A DNA stretch of 64,000 nt from Geomonas oryzae (GCF_004117875.1 NZ_RAHW01000004.1:186001-250000), one strand, 5' to 3'. Counted from the first letter of the stretch, positions 1 to 9,719 are shown. The notes: a model not told the origin generated them from the sequence alone. Numbers and translations are program-made.

Positions 1-1
1 G

Positions 2-1033
<1,032 letters not shown>

Positions 1034-1042
1034 GAGGGCGTC

Positions 1043-1915
1043 ATGAGCATAATGATCAACAAGGAGACCAGGGTCATCACCCAGGGAATCACCGGCGCCA
1101 CCGGTCTTTTCCACGCGCAGGGCGCCCGTGAATACGGCACTCAGATGGTCGGGGGGGTCACCCCGGGCAAGGGGGGGAGCGTCGTCGACGGCTTCCCGGT
1201 TTTCGACACGGTGGCCGAGGCGGTGCATGAGACCGGCGCCAACGCGAGCGTCATCTACGTCCCCCCCCCCTTCGCCGCCGACTCGATCATGGAGGCGGTG
1301 GATGCCGGGGTGGAGCTTGTCTGCTGCATCACCGAGGGGATCCCGGTGCTCGACATGGTGAAGGTCAAGCAGTACCTGGTCGGGAAGAAGACCCGCCTGG
1401 TCGGCCCCAACTGCCCGGGCGTCATCACCCCGGGCGAGTGCAAGATCGGCATCATGCCCGGCTACATCCACAAGCCGGGCAAGGTGGGGGTGGTCTCCCG
1501 AAGCGGCACGCTCACCTACGAGGCGGTCTGGCAGCTCACCTCGATAGGCCTCGGGCAGTCGACCTGCGTGGGGATCGGCGGCGACCCGGTGAACGGCACG
1601 AGCCATATCGACTGCCTGCGTCTCTTCGAGGAGGACCCGGAGACCGAGGCGGTGATCATGATCGGCGAGATCGGGGGGAGTGCGGAGGAGGAGGCGGCCC
1701 GCTTCGTCAAGGAGCACATGACGAAGCCCGTGGCGGCCTACATCGCAGGCGTCACCGCCCCTCCGGGAAAGAGGATGGGACATGCCGGCGCCATCATCTC
1801 CGGCGGCAAGGGGACCGCGACCGAGAAGGTGGCGGTCTTGAGGGAGTGCGGCATCAGCGTGGCGGATACGCCGGCCGAGATGGCCGAGGCGCTATTGAAG
1901 GTCTACAGACCGTGA
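1043..1915 (+). CDS. sucD: Succinyl-CoA ligase alpha subunit
   Basis: Alpha subunit of succinyl-CoA synthetase, carrying the CoA-binding Rossmann domain and the phosphorylated histidine. It is 290 residues, the normal length. Visible motifs: N-terminal [13 protein letters not shown] (CoA binding), [13 protein letters not shown] in the middle, and [12 protein letters not shown] near the C-terminus, whose histidine is the phosphoryl carrier. The ATG at 1043 is chosen because AGGAGGG lies at the right distance; an in-frame ATG three codons later would crowd the ribosome site. It follows sucC directly. A small DNA-binding-like gene begins 38 bases downstream and may belong to the same transcript. 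Confidence 0.97.
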   Translation: MSIMINKETRVITQGITGATGLFHAQGAREYGTQMVGGVTPGKGGSVVDGFPVFDTVAEAVHETGANASVIYVPPPFAADSIMEAVDAGVELVCCITEGIPVLDMVKVKQYLVGKKTRLVGPNCPGVITPGECKIGIMPGYIHKPGKVGVVSRSGTLTYEAVWQLTSIGLGQSTCVGIGGDPVNGTSHIDCLRLFEEDPETEAVIMIGEIGGSAEEEAARFVKEHMTKPVAAYIAGVTAPPGKRMGHAGAIISGGKGTATEKVAVLRECGISVADTPAEMAEALLKVYRP

Positions 1916-1953
1916 CAAGGGGGCCGCACCACGGTGCGGCGGCGGAGAGCGAC

Positions 1954-2115
1954 ATGAAGAAGAAAGAGAACCCGCGTTATCACGTCCTCTCGGTTCGGGT
2001 GAGCCGCGAGGACCGCGAAGCGATCGAGAAATTTTCCAAAGAGGTGAACATGAAGGTGTCGGACTTGATGCGGGAGGCGCTCCAGGACGTGGTCCCCTGG
2101 CAGAGCACCTCCTAG
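1954..2115 (+). CDS. Small ribbon-helix-helix-like protein
   Basis: A 53-residue protein with a lysine-rich start (MKKKENPRYHVLSVRVS) followed by a pattern typical of MetJ/Arc/CopG folds: a short beta strand (HVLSVRVS), helix one (REDREAIEKFSKEVN) and helix two (KVSDLMREALQDVV). This suggests a dimeric DNA-binding protein or the DNA-binding half of a larger regulatory system; no partner toxin gene is next to it. GGAGAG lies about 7 bases before the ATG. It sits between sucD and nifJ on the same strand with short spacing, so it is probably co-transcribed with one of them and could regulate this carbon-metabolism locus. That role is inference. Coding potential is supported by the structured sequence and position; the function is not established. 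Confidence 0.7.
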   Translation: MKKKENPRYHVLSVRVSREDREAIEKFSKEVNMKVSDLMREALQDVVPWQSTS

Positions 2116-2158
2116 TCCGCTGAAAGGGAATGCAGTGCATTTACAAGAGGAGCATGAG

Positions 2159-5100
2159 ATGAACAGAAGAATGGTAACCATAGACGGCAACACGGCGGCG
2201 GCCCACGTGGCGCACGCCACGAACGAAGTCATCGCCATCTACCCGATCACCCCTTCCTCGGTGATGGGGGAGATCTCCGACGCGAAGAGCGCGGTGGGGG
2301 AGAAGAACATCTGGGGGACGGTGCCGCTTGTGTCCGAGCTGCAGTCCGAGGGTGGGGCGGCGGGTGCCGTGCACGGCTCGCTGCAGGCGGGGGCGCTCAC
2401 CACGACCTTCACGGCGAGCCAGGGGCTTTTGCTGATGATCCCCAACATGTACAAGATCGCGGGGGAGTTGACCTCCACGGTCTTCCACGTCTCGGCGCGC
2501 GCCATAGCGACGCAGGCCCTCTCCATCTTCGGTGACCACTCCGACGTCATGTCCTGCCGCTCCACCGGCTGGGCCATGCTCTGTTCCAACAACGTGCAGG
2601 AGGTGATGGACTTCGCCCTCATCGCCCAGGCGGCGACCCTGCGCTCGCGCCTCCCGTTCCTGCACTTCTTCGACGGCTTCCGCACCTCCCACGAGGTCCA
2701 GAAGGTCGAGGAGCTCACCTTCGACGACATGCGCGCCATGATCGACGCCGAACTCGTGAACGCGCATCGCGCCCGCTGTCTCACCCCGGACCGCCCGGTG
2801 CTGCGCGGGAGCGCGCAGAACCCCGACGTCTACTTCCAGGGGCGCGAGACGGTGAACGGCTTCTACCCGGCCGCCATCGATATCGTGGAGAAGGAGATGG
2901 AGCGCTTCGCCGCGCTCACGGGGCGCAAGTACGCCACGGTGGAGTACGCAGGGGCGCCGGACGCGGAGCGGGTCGTCGTCATCATGGGCTCCGGGGCCGA
3001 CACGGTACAGGAGACGGTGGCCGCCCTGAACGCACAGGGGGAAAAGGTGGGGGTGGTCAAGATCCACCTGTACCGTCCCTTCCCGCTGAAGGCGTTCGTG
3101 AACGCGCTTCCCGCCTCGGTGCGCCGCATCGCGGTGCTCGACCGCACCAAGGAACCGGGTGCCTTGGGGGAGCCGCTCTACCTGGATGTCCGGACCGCGA
3201 TCGGCGAGGGGATGGCGGCGGGGCTCACGAGTTTCGTCGGCTACCCGGTGGTGGTCGGCGGGCGTTACGGCCTCGGTTCCAAGGAGTTCACCCCGGCGAT
3301 GGCCAAGGCGGTCTTCGACAACCTGAAGGCGGCCCAGCCGGCGAGCAACTTCACCGTCGGGATCAAGGACGACGTGACCGGCGCGAGCCTCGACTACGAC
3401 AGCTCGTTTCGGACCGCCATGGACGGGACCTACGAGGCGATGTTCTTCGGCCTGGGCTCGGACGGCACCGTGGGGGCGAACAAGAACTCCATCAAGATCA
3501 TCGGCGAGGCGACCGACAACTACGCCCAGGCCTACTTCGTCTACGACTCGAAGAAGGCGGGGACCATCACCACCTCGCACCTCCGTTTCGGGAAAAAACC
3601 GATCAACGCGCCGTACCTGATCGACAACGCCGACTTCGTCGCCTGCCACAACTTCACCTTCCTGGAGAAGTACGACATGCTCGGCAAGGCGAAGCCGGGC
3701 GGCACCTTCCTCCTCTGCTCGCCGTTTTCGCACGACGAGGTGTGGGACAAGATGCCGGTCGAGGTGCAAAAGCAGATCATCGACAAAAAGCTCAAGGTGT
3801 ACACGATCAACGCCATCAAGCTCGCCGAGGAACTGGGGCTTGGCGCACGCATCAACGTGATCATGCAGACCGCCTTCTTCAGGATCTCCGGTATCATCCC
3901 GCTCGAGACCGCCATCGCCGAGATCAAGGGGGCCATAAAGAAGAGCTACGGCAAGGCGGGGGAAAAGGTGGTGGCGATGAACAACGCCGCCGTCGACCAG
4001 GCGCTTTTGAACATCCACGAGGTCGCCGTCCCCGCAGCTCCCTCGAGCAGCATCACGAAGCCCGCGCCGGTGGGGGCGTGCGCGCCGCACTTCGTGAAGG
4101 AGGTGACCGGCCGCATCATCGCGGGCTTCGGCGACGAGCTTCCCGTTTCGGCCATGCCGATCGACGGCACCTTCCCGACCGCAACCTCGCAGTACGAGAA
4201 GCGCAACATCGCGGTGGACATCCCGGTGTGGGACGACAAGCTCTGCATCCAGTGCGCCATCTGCTCCTTCGTCTGCCCGCACGCGGCAATCAGGGTGAAG
4301 GCGTACGACTCCTCCGCGCTCGCCGGGGCCCCGGACGGCTTCAAGTCGGCGGACTCGAAGATGCCCGACCTGAAGGATATGAAGGTCACCTTCCAGGTTG
4401 CCCCGGAAGATTGCACCGGCTGCGGCGCCTGCGCCCACAACTGCCCGGCGAAGGACAAGGAGAACCCGGCGCGCAAGGCCCTGGAGATGAGCTTCCAGCC
4501 GCCTTTGCGCGTGAAGGAGGCGGCGAACTACCACTTCTTCCTGTCGCTTCCCGACCTCGATCCCGCGCGGGTGAAACTCGACACGCTGCGCGGCAGCCAG
4601 CTGGTGCGGCCGCTCTTCGAGTACTCCGGCGCATGCGCGGGTTGCGGCGAGACCCCGTACCTTAAGCTTCTCTCCCAGCTTTTCGGGGACCGGGCCCTCA
4701 TCGCCAACGCCACCGGCTGCACCTCGATCTACGGCGGCAACCTCCCGACCACCCCTTGGGCCAAGCGCGCCGACGGGCGCGGCCCGGCCTGGTCCAACTC
4801 GCTCTTCGAGGACAACGCCGAGTTCGGCTACGGCATGAGGCTTGCCGTGGACAAGTTCAGCGAGGCGGCGCGGGAAATCCTCGCGCAACTGATCGCTTCT
4901 CCGTGCTGCGCGGAGCTTGAGCCGCTCATGCGCGAGATCATAGCCTGCGGCCAGGAAGGGCAGGCCGAGATCGAGGCGCAGCGGGAACGGGTGGCACGCC
5001 TCAAGGAGGCGCTTGGCGCCTGCCGCGACGAGAAGGCGGCGGAGCTCATACCCATCGCCGACTACCTGGTGAAGAAATCGGTTTGGTGCGTCGGGGGGGA

Positions 5101-5731
5101 CGGCTGGGCCTACGACATAGGGTACGGCGGCCTGGACCACGTCATCGCCTCCGGCAAGAACGTGAACATACTGGTGCTCGATACCGAGGTCTACTCGAAC
5201 ACCGGAGGCCAGGCCTCCAAGTCGACCCCGATCGGCGCGGTCGCCCAGTTCGCTGCGGGGGGGAAGGGGATGGCCAAAAAGGACCTCGGCATGATGGCGA
5301 TGGCCTACGGCCACGTCTACGTGGCGAGCGTGTCGCTCGCGAACCCTGGGCAGGTGGTGAAGGCGTTCATGGAGGCGGAGGCGTACGACGGGCCGTCGCT
5401 CATCATCGCCTACTCGCACTGCATCGCGCACGGCATCGACATGACCCGCGGCGTGGACGAGCAGAAAAAGGCGGTCTCCTCGGGTTACTGGCCGCTGTAC
5501 CGGTACAACCCGGAGTTAACCTGCGCCGGAAAGAACCCGCTGCAGCTGGACAGCAAGGCGCCTACCACGAGCTTCGAGGAGTTCGCCGGCGGCGAGAACC
5601 GCTACAAGGTGCTCAAGAAGGTGAACCCGGAGGCCGCCGGGAAGCTGATGGAGAAGGCCGGCGCCTGGGCGGCGAGCCGCTTCGAGTACTACCAGAAGCT
5701 CGCGGCGCTCAGCTTCGGAGCGGAGGAATAA
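2159..5731 (+). CDS. nifJ: Pyruvate:ferredoxin (flavodoxin) oxidoreductase
   Basis: Single-chain PFOR, converting pyruvate plus CoA to acetyl-CoA plus CO2 with reduction of ferredoxin, or the reverse for carboxylation of acetyl-CoA. At 1190 residues it has the normal length of homodimeric PFORs. Domain order: N-terminal pyruvate/TPP domain (YPITPSSVMGE near residue 30), transketolase-C-like domain, gamma domain, two [4Fe-4S] ferredoxin motifs near residues 690-770 (CIQCAICSFVCP and CTGCGACAHNCP), and the C-terminal TPP domain with CAGCGETPYLKL, GGDGWAYDIGYGG and VYSNTGGQASKS. The ATG at 2159 is preferred over an upstream GTG because GAGGAG lies 6 bases before it. An intrinsic terminator follows. 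Oxygen sensitivity and a ferredoxin partner are expected from the family. Confidence 0.97.
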   Translation: MNRRMVTIDGNTAAAHVAHATNEVIAIYPITPSSVMGEISDAKSAVGEKNIWGTVPLVSELQSEGGAAGAVHGSLQAGALTTTFTASQGLLLMIPNMYKIAGELTSTVFHVSARAIATQALSIFGDHSDVMSCRSTGWAMLCSNNVQEVMDFALIAQAATLRSRLPFLHFFDGFRTSHEVQKVEELTFDDMRAMIDAELVNAHRARCLTPDRPVLRGSAQNPDVYFQGRETVNGFYPAAIDIVEKEMERFAALTGRKYATVEYAGAPDAERVVVIMGSGADTVQETVAALNAQGEKVGVVKIHLYRPFPLKAFVNALPASVRRIAVLDRTKEPGALGEPLYLDVRTAIGEGMAAGLTSFVGYPVVVGGRYGLGSKEFTPAMAKAVFDNLKAAQPASNFTVGIKDDVTGASLDYDSSFRTAMDGTYEAMFFGLGSDGTVGANKNSIKIIGEATDNYAQAYFVYDSKKAGTITTSHLRFGKKPINAPYLIDNADFVACHNFTFLEKYDMLGKAKPGGTFLLCSPFSHDEVWDKMPVEVQKQIIDKKLKVYTINAIKLAEELGLGARINVIMQTAFFRISGIIPLETAIAEIKGAIKKSYGKAGEKVVAMNNAAVDQALLNIHEVAVPAAPSSSITKPAPVGACAPHFVKEVTGRIIAGFGDELPVSAMPIDGTFPTATSQYEKRNIAVDIPVWDDKLCIQCAICSFVCPHAAIRVKAYDSSALAGAPDGFKSADSKMPDLKDMKVTFQVAPEDCTGCGACAHNCPAKDKENPARKALEMSFQPPLRVKEAANYHFFLSLPDLDPARVKLDTLRGSQLVRPLFEYSGACAGCGETPYLKLLSQLFGDRALIANATGCTSIYGGNLPTTPWAKRADGRGPAWSNSLFEDNAEFGYGMRLAVDKFSEAAREILAQLIASPCCAELEPLMREIIACGQEGQAEIEAQRERVARLKEALGACRDEKAAELIPIADYLVKKSVWCVGGDGWAYDIGYGGLDHVIASGKNVNILVLDTEVYSNTGGQASKSTPIGAVAQFAAGGKGMAKKDLGMMAMAYGHVYVASVSLANPGQVVKAFMEAEAYDGPSLIIAYSHCIAHGIDMTRGVDEQKKAVSSGYWPLYRYNPELTCAGKNPLQLDSKAPTTSFEEFAGGENRYKVLKKVNPEAAGKLMEKAGAWAASRFEYYQKLAALSFGAEE

Positions 5732-5768
5732 GCATAAATACGGAAGGGGCGCCTAGGGCGCTCGTCGG

Positions 5769-5806
5769 AATAGGCCGGGGGAGACCCCGGCCTATTCTCG
5801 TTTCGC
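5769..5806 (+). terminator. Intrinsic terminator after nifJ
   Basis: A perfect 12-bp stem (AATAGGCCGGGG paired with CCCCGGCCTATT) closed by a GAGA tetraloop and followed by CTCGTTT. It lies 38 bases after the nifJ stop, so it most likely ends the sucCD-nifJ region. The T-run is short, so efficiency is uncertain. Confidence 0.75.
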
Positions 5807-5826
5807 AAAACGGTGTCGGCTTTCCT

Positions 5827-5941
5827 GCATCGATCCTACGCTCCAGCGTTGCATCGTTCCTACGCTCCAGCGTGGGAACGTAACGCCCGGGACGCCGGAG
5901 CGTCCCAAACGTGCGTTCCGACGGAGGAGCGTAGGAACGAT
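5827..5941. repeat. Tandem and inverted intergenic repeats
   Basis: Two adjacent 24-base units (5827-5850 and 5851-5874) differ at only two positions and share the core CCTACGCTCCAGCGT. The core is repeated in inverted orientation at 5926-5941 (GGAGCGTAGGAACGAT). Between them is a GGGACGC/GCGTCCC hairpin (5890-5907). No gene is seen in 5732-6146; apart from the terminator and promoter space the gap is filled by such repeats. This looks like a dispersed intergenic repeat family rather than a regulatory operator. Confidence 0.7.
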
Positions 5942-5965
5942 CTCGATCGTTTCCCGCAGCGCCCT

Positions 5966-6041
5966 CACCCCGTCCCTCTCCCGCCTGCGGGCCGAAGCCC
6001 TGCGGTGGGAGAAGGCCCAAAGGGGGAGGGGGGAGAGACGT
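5966..6041. repeat. GC-rich inverted repeat (REP-like)
   Basis: CCCTCACCCCGTCCCTCTCCC on the left is matched imperfectly by GGGAGAAGGCCC...GGGGGAGGGGGGAG on the right, with a CTGCGGGC/GCCCTGCGG inner stem. Similar CCCTCACCCC-type sequence recurs at 38.60 kb and a related C-rich/G-rich element at 48.36 kb, so this is probably a dispersed palindromic element able to fold in RNA or DNA. Confidence 0.6.
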
Positions 6042-6146
6042 GCCGCTCTAAAAACATGAGAAGCGGCAAAAGAAAATTGACAAACGCTCCCACATGCATA
6101 TTATCTTCGACTTCGGAATTACCGTCATTTACCCCCCGGAGGAGCG

Positions 6147-6734
6147 ATGCGTACCTTCATCAAGCTGGCCCTCTTTTTTGCCGCAGCCTTACCGTGCCTC
6201 GCTTCGGCCGCCACCTACCAGTGGCGTGACGACGCCGGGGTGTTGCACTTCACCGACGACTCCGACCGCATCCCGGAGAGGTACCTCAAGCGGGTGACGG
6301 AAACCGATGCGACCGCTGCCGGCAAGGAGGCGGCCCCGGCGCAAAAAAAGCAGGAGGAGCCCGCCGCGTCCGAGGCTTCCGGGAGCGCGGCGAAGCCCGT
6401 CGCCCAGCCCGTCCAGTCGACCCCTCGCGCCAAGCTGGAGGCCGAGCTGAAACGGCTGAAGGAGGCTCTCGTTCTCAAGAAGGAAGAGCTTGCGCGGCTG
6501 CAGCACAAATGGATGGTTTCCAAGGGACGCACGCCGACCGCGAAGGAGATCGCGGAGTTCGAGAAGAAGCGCGCCAAGGGGAAGGCGACCTATGCGGACA
6601 ACCCGTACGTGAACAAAAGCCCGCTCTCCTCGACGATACCGGCGCGCGTCGCCTACCGGAGCAAGCTCGAAGAGGTGCAAAAGGACGAGGCGCGGATCAC
6701 TCAGCTCGAGCAGGAACTGCAGGCACTGAAGTGA
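6147..6734 (+). CDS. DUF4124-type secreted protein with coiled coil
   Basis: A 195-residue exported protein of unknown function. It starts with a Sec signal peptide (MRTFIKLALFFAAALPCLASA, cleavage likely after ASA), followed at once by the DUF4124 signature (TYQWRDDAGVLHFTDD...IPERY), a short beta-rich module common in Gram-negative periplasmic proteins. A low-complexity Ala/Pro/Glu linker (about residues 55-95) leads to a charged helical region (LEAELKRLKEALVLKKEELARLQ) that should form a coiled coil, and a final helix ends LEQELQALK. GGAGGAGC precedes the ATG. The following M28 peptidase overlaps its stop codon, so the two are one operon; a cell-envelope role is possible but not shown. Confidence 0.88.
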   Translation: MRTFIKLALFFAAALPCLASAATYQWRDDAGVLHFTDDSDRIPERYLKRVTETDATAAGKEAAPAQKKQEEPAASEASGSAAKPVAQPVQSTPRAKLEAELKRLKEALVLKKEELARLQHKWMVSKGRTPTAKEIAEFEKKRAKGKATYADNPYVNKSPLSSTIPARVAYRSKLEEVQKDEARITQLEQELQALK

Positions 6735-7654
6735 GCCCCCGGTCCGGTGGCAGGGGAGGGGGGGACGCGGCGCCGGCGGTCAGTCAGGAGCGCATCGCGC
6801 GCCACCTCCGGAGTCTCGCGGGGGTGAGGCATCCCGCGGCGGCTCCCGCCGCTCTCGCCAAGGCACAGGCCTACATCGAGGAGAACCTGCGTTCGCTCGG
6901 GTACCACGTCGGGCTGCACCCCTTCACCGACGGCGGGAATACCTTTAACAACGTCATCGCGACCCGCACCGGGCGCTCGCTTCCCGGCAAGAGGGTCCTC
7001 GTCGTCGCGCACTACGACACGGTGGCCGGCTCTCCCGGGGCGGACGACAACGCAAGCGGTGTCGCCGTCATGCTGGAACTGGCGGGAGCGCTCAGCGGTC
7101 TCGTCCCGGAAATGACCCTGCAGTTCGTGGGGGTGAACCTCGAGGAAAACGCGGAGCCGGAGCAGTCCGGCAGCGGCCTGCGCGGCAGCAAGGCCCTGGC
7201 CCGGCTGGCGCGCGAAGAGGGGTGGGATATCGAGGCGGTGGTGGTCCTGGAGTCGGTGGCCTTTGCCGGCGCATCCGTGGTGCAGCGGGCTCCTGCCGGG
7301 TTGCCGGTCGAGGTCCCCGCTGTCGGCGATTTCCTCGCCGTGATCGCCAACGAGCGGTCGTACCCCCTTGCCGCGCGCTTCGTTGATGGGGCGGGGCGCG
7401 CCGCGCTCCCCGTGGTCCCTCTGGTGGTCCCAGGCAACGGCGAGATGTTGCCGGACTCGAGAAGATCCGACCACGCACCCTTTTGGGACGCTGGCTTCCC
7501 CGCCATCATGCTCACCGACACCACCAATTTCCGCAATCCGCACTACCACGGGGCGGGCGACACCTTCGAGACGCTCAACCTCCCCTTTGCCGCCGCCGTC
7601 TGTCGGGCGGTCGCCGCGCTTCTCACCGAGCTTGCCGGGTCTCCCGGCCGGTAA
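6731..7654 (+). CDS. M28 family metallopeptidase
   Basis: A 307-residue zinc aminopeptidase-like enzyme. The five expected zinc-ligand regions are visible: AHYDTV (His), GADDNASG (bridging Asp), LEENAE (catalytic Glu and ligand Glu), DSRRSDHAPFWDAG and the C-terminal HYHGAGDT (His). The GTG at 6731 overlaps the previous stop as GTGA, which makes translational coupling likely and is the reason for the start; the frame is open further upstream inside the previous gene but that translation has no family resemblance. No signal peptide or membrane segment is evident, so it may be cytoplasmic. Substrate unknown. The 3' end overlaps the convergent CHAD gene by 32 bases. Confidence 0.88.
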   Translation: MSPRSGGRGGGDAAPAVSQERIARHLRSLAGVRHPAAAPAALAKAQAYIEENLRSLGYHVGLHPFTDGGNTFNNVIATRTGRSLPGKRVLVVAHYDTVAGSPGADDNASGVAVMLELAGALSGLVPEMTLQFVGVNLEENAEPEQSGSGLRGSKALARLAREEGWDIEAVVVLESVAFAGASVVQRAPAGLPVEVPAVGDFLAVIANERSYPLAARFVDGAGRAALPVVPLVVPGNGEMLPDSRRSDHAPFWDAGFPAIMLTDTTNFRNPHYHGAGDTFETLNLPFAAAVCRAVAALLTELAGSPGR

Positions 7655-8561
7655 GACTCGCACCGACCCGCGCCGTCAGGGGCCCCAGCGGCTGCTTCGC
7701 ATCCAGCTCCAGAAAGGATGCGAAGAGCTCGCCGCGAAGTTTTCCCATCGTCTCCAGCAATTCCTCCCTGGCGGCCCCGTCGGGAACGCGCTCCCGGACC
7801 AGTCCCGCAAAAACATCCACGTCATGCAGCTCTCCCAGCAGGTCCTGGTAGCGTTTGAGTATCCGTCTGGCTTCCTCGCCCTGGTCGGATAACAGCGGTG
7901 CCACGATCTCCAGGCGATAGCGCAATTTCTTGACCGCGATCCGGAGCCGGTGCTGCGCCGCGGCGTCCTTTCCCTCCAACGCTGTCGGCAGGAGGGCTTC
8001 AGCCTGTGCACCGCGCTCGGCAAACGCCGCTGCCGCAAATGATGGAAAGGGGTGAAACGGGTCCGCCTGCCGTCTCTTGAAAGGCTCAGGAGTGCCGAGT
8101 CCACGCTGGAAATCCTTGCGAAGCGCCGCGGCGTCGAAGCGCCTGAGGTCCTTTTCCAGCTTCAACCGGATCAGTCCCCCCTCCGCGGTCAGCTCCTCTC
8201 GCAGCCGCCTTGCTTCCGGCCGTGCTTCCATCGGTGCCTGCGACTCCAGATCTGCGAAGAAGAGAGCGGCCTCATCGGCGTTGCGCAGTTCCCCAAGCAG
8301 CCGGGTAAGCTCTCTCACCCGGTGCGAGAGGCGCCGCAACCTCCCTCGCGGGAGGATGGGCGCGAACAGGGCGAGTCCCTCGCGCAGGCGCCGGGAGGCG
8401 ACGCGCAGATCGTGCACGTCTTCCTGGTCAAAGCCGCGTACGGTCTTCTTGAAGAGGCGGAAAAACTCGTCCTGCAGCGCGTCAAGCAGTTTGAGACCGG
8501 CAAGCCAGAGACACGACAAGTGGAGTTGCCGAGCGGAAATGGGTGTGCTTTTGACAGTCAT
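7623..8561 (-). CDS. CHAD domain-containing protein
   Basis: A 312-residue all-helical protein of the CHAD family, named for conserved histidines and linked to binding of polyphosphate granules. The two signature repeats are present: DVHDLRVASRRLREGL near residue 50 and AQHRLRIAVKKLRYRLE near residue 210, both giving the His plus basic-patch surface expected to bind polyphosphate. No CYTH domain is attached. The start is uncertain: an ATG 12 codons further upstream (8597) extends the frame, but a TATACT sequence that could be a -10 box lies between the two, so 8561 is preferred. It is convergent with, and overlaps, the M28 gene. No polyphosphate kinase gene lies in this window. Confidence 0.85.
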   Translation of the reverse strand: MTVKSTPISARQLHLSCLWLAGLKLLDALQDEFFRLFKKTVRGFDQEDVHDLRVASRRLREGLALFAPILPRGRLRRLSHRVRELTRLLGELRNADEAALFFADLESQAPMEARPEARRLREELTAEGGLIRLKLEKDLRRFDAAALRKDFQRGLGTPEPFKRRQADPFHPFPSFAAAAFAERGAQAEALLPTALEGKDAAAQHRLRIAVKKLRYRLEIVAPLLSDQGEEARRILKRYQDLLGELHDVDVFAGLVRERVPDGAAREELLETMGKLRGELFASFLELDAKQPLGPLTARVGASLTGRETRQAR

Positions 8562-8687
8562 AGCGATTACCTGGACTGGCAGTAGTATAACACCCATCCT
8601 ATGATCAGGATAACCGCGCCGGTGACTGCATGCCCAAACATGGTGAACTTTCCGCGACAGCCAAGCAAAGAGCCGCGTTGTGAAACT

Positions 8688-8852
8688 CTACTGGACCTTG
8701 TTGATGGAGATGAGGAAATCCATGACTGCGAGGAGGTTGGTGAGCCTTCTGAAGAGTCTGTGCTTTTCCTGGGTGTCCCCCGTCGATTTAAACCTTGTCA
8801 GTAGCAGATGGTACTGTTCATAGGCCAGATCGAAGGCCTTGGTCTTTTTCAA
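8688..8852 (-). CDS. Small conserved-looking protein, TTG start
   Basis: A 54-residue frame starting with TTG behind GGGGGAGCGACACC, a strong ribosome site at the right distance. The protein is basic and mostly helical (LKKTKAFDLAYEQYHLLL...HRLFRRLTNLLAVMDFLISI). No family is recognised. The evidence for coding is the ribosome site, the amphipathic helices and normal amino-acid composition in an otherwise empty 430-base gap. It is followed at its 3' end, after about 90 bases, by the CHAD gene on the same strand. Confidence 0.55.
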   Translation of the reverse strand: MKKTKAFDLAYEQYHLLLTRFKSTGDTQEKHRLFRRLTNLLAVMDFLISINKVQ

Positions 8853-8965
8853 GGTGTCGCTCCCCCTTTCTCGGGATAAAGATTAAATATTTATAACTGT
8901 CCGAGCCGCGTGTGTCAAGGTGGCGTCCGTGCACAGGGGCGTTTTGCAAAAGCGGTCGGACCGGA

Positions 8966-8993
8966 TTGGTAAATTTTAATCGTATGTTATAGT
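8966..8993 (+). promoter_or_regulatory. Sigma-70-like promoter
   Basis: TTGGTA, a 16-base spacer and TATAGT (5 of 6 matches to the -10 consensus) lie in an AT-rich patch about 36 bases before the start of the small secreted protein at 9029. Confidence 0.55.
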
Positions 8994-9028
8994 GGGGCGG
9001 TTGTTCACTAAACGTCAGGAGGTTAGTC

Positions 9029-9385
9029 ATGAAAAGAGCTCTTTCCATCATCGTCAGTGCCCTGGTTGCCGTTTCCTTCGCGGCAACGCTTTGGGCTGCG
9101 GAGAGCACCGGGACGGGTATGGACGGGAATGCGGGACCGGGAACCGGCGTGTCTGCCGGCGATCAGACCGACCAGGGAACTGCCGGCACCGCCCAGACGA
9201 AGAAGACCAAGAAGACCAAGAAGAAAAAGAAGAGGACGAATAAATCCAGGAAGCAGACCAGGAGAACGACCGGCATGGACAATAAGCCCAACTACGGCAA
9301 GCCGGACCTGGGCGGGCCGAGCGGGACCATGGGGACCGGCGGAACCGGACAGGGGACCGGAACCGACGGGACCACCGGACAGTAA
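9029..9385 (+). CDS. Small secreted Lys/Gly/Thr-rich protein
   Basis: A 118-residue exported protein. It has a clear signal peptide (MKRALSIIVSALVAVSFAATLWAAES), then three low-complexity stretches: a Gly/Asp/Thr region, a very basic block (TKKTKKTKKKKKRTNKSRK) near residues 57-75, and a C-terminal Gly-Thr tail (GTMGTGGTGQGTGTDGTTGQ). No enzyme motif is present. Such proteins may bind polyanions such as extracellular polysaccharide or nucleic acid; this is a guess from charge only. AGGAGG precedes the ATG, a sigma-70-like promoter lies just upstream and an intrinsic terminator just downstream, so it is a single-gene transcript. Confidence 0.8.
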   Translation: MKRALSIIVSALVAVSFAATLWAAESTGTGMDGNAGPGTGVSAGDQTDQGTAGTAQTKKTKKTKKKKKRTNKSRKQTRRTTGMDNKPNYGKPDLGGPSGTMGTGGTGQGTGTDGTTGQ

Positions 9386-9401
9386 GGCTCGCGCCGCGCA
9401 G

Positions 9402-9429
9402 AGGCCGTCCCGAAAAGGACGGCCTTTTT
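9402..9429 (+). terminator. Intrinsic terminator
   Basis: AGGCCGTCC pairs with GGACGGCCT around a CGAAAA loop and runs into TTTT. It lies 17 bases after the stop of the small secreted protein. The rest of 9430-9650 holds nothing I can identify. Confidence 0.85.
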
Positions 9430-9652
9430 CGCGGCTGCGGCATTTTAGGCGGAATCACCCGCCGGGGGGGCAATACGCCCACAAAATCCGCCCAAGCGAG
9501 GGGAGCGCAACGCGCCGTTCATCCTGCGATTCTCTCGTTCGACAGGAAAAATTGGCGGCAGTTCTTGGTGTGAGACTCTAAGCTGCTGATTTTGCGGACT
9601 GAATCGTCGGGAGGGCGAAGGGGGGCGCGATAATTACAAAAAACTCAACTTC

Positions 9653-9668
9653 TGGTGCGACAATTGCT
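9653..9668 (+). promoter_or_regulatory. Sigma-54-like promoter
   Basis: TGGTGCGACAATTGCT matches the -24/-12 consensus TGGCACGNNNNTTGCW at all but two positions, with the GG and GC doublets exactly 10 bases apart. It is about 50 bases upstream of the small membrane protein gene at 9720. A sigma-54 activator gene lies next door on the other strand, which makes the assignment plausible but does not prove it. Confidence 0.5.
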
Positions 9669-9719
9669 AGGAAATGCCCGTAATCATTGCGAGAAGGGGC
9701 GTCAGGGCAGGGAGGAGCG

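Noticed and set aside
2141-5431. Very long open frame antisense to nifJ
   Set aside because: It is Arg/His/Val-rich, has no family motif and mirrors the codon pattern of a strong GC-rich gene; it is an antisense shadow.
8601-8804. Plus-strand 67-residue frame
   Set aside because: It has no ribosome site and lies opposite the better-supported small minus-strand gene.
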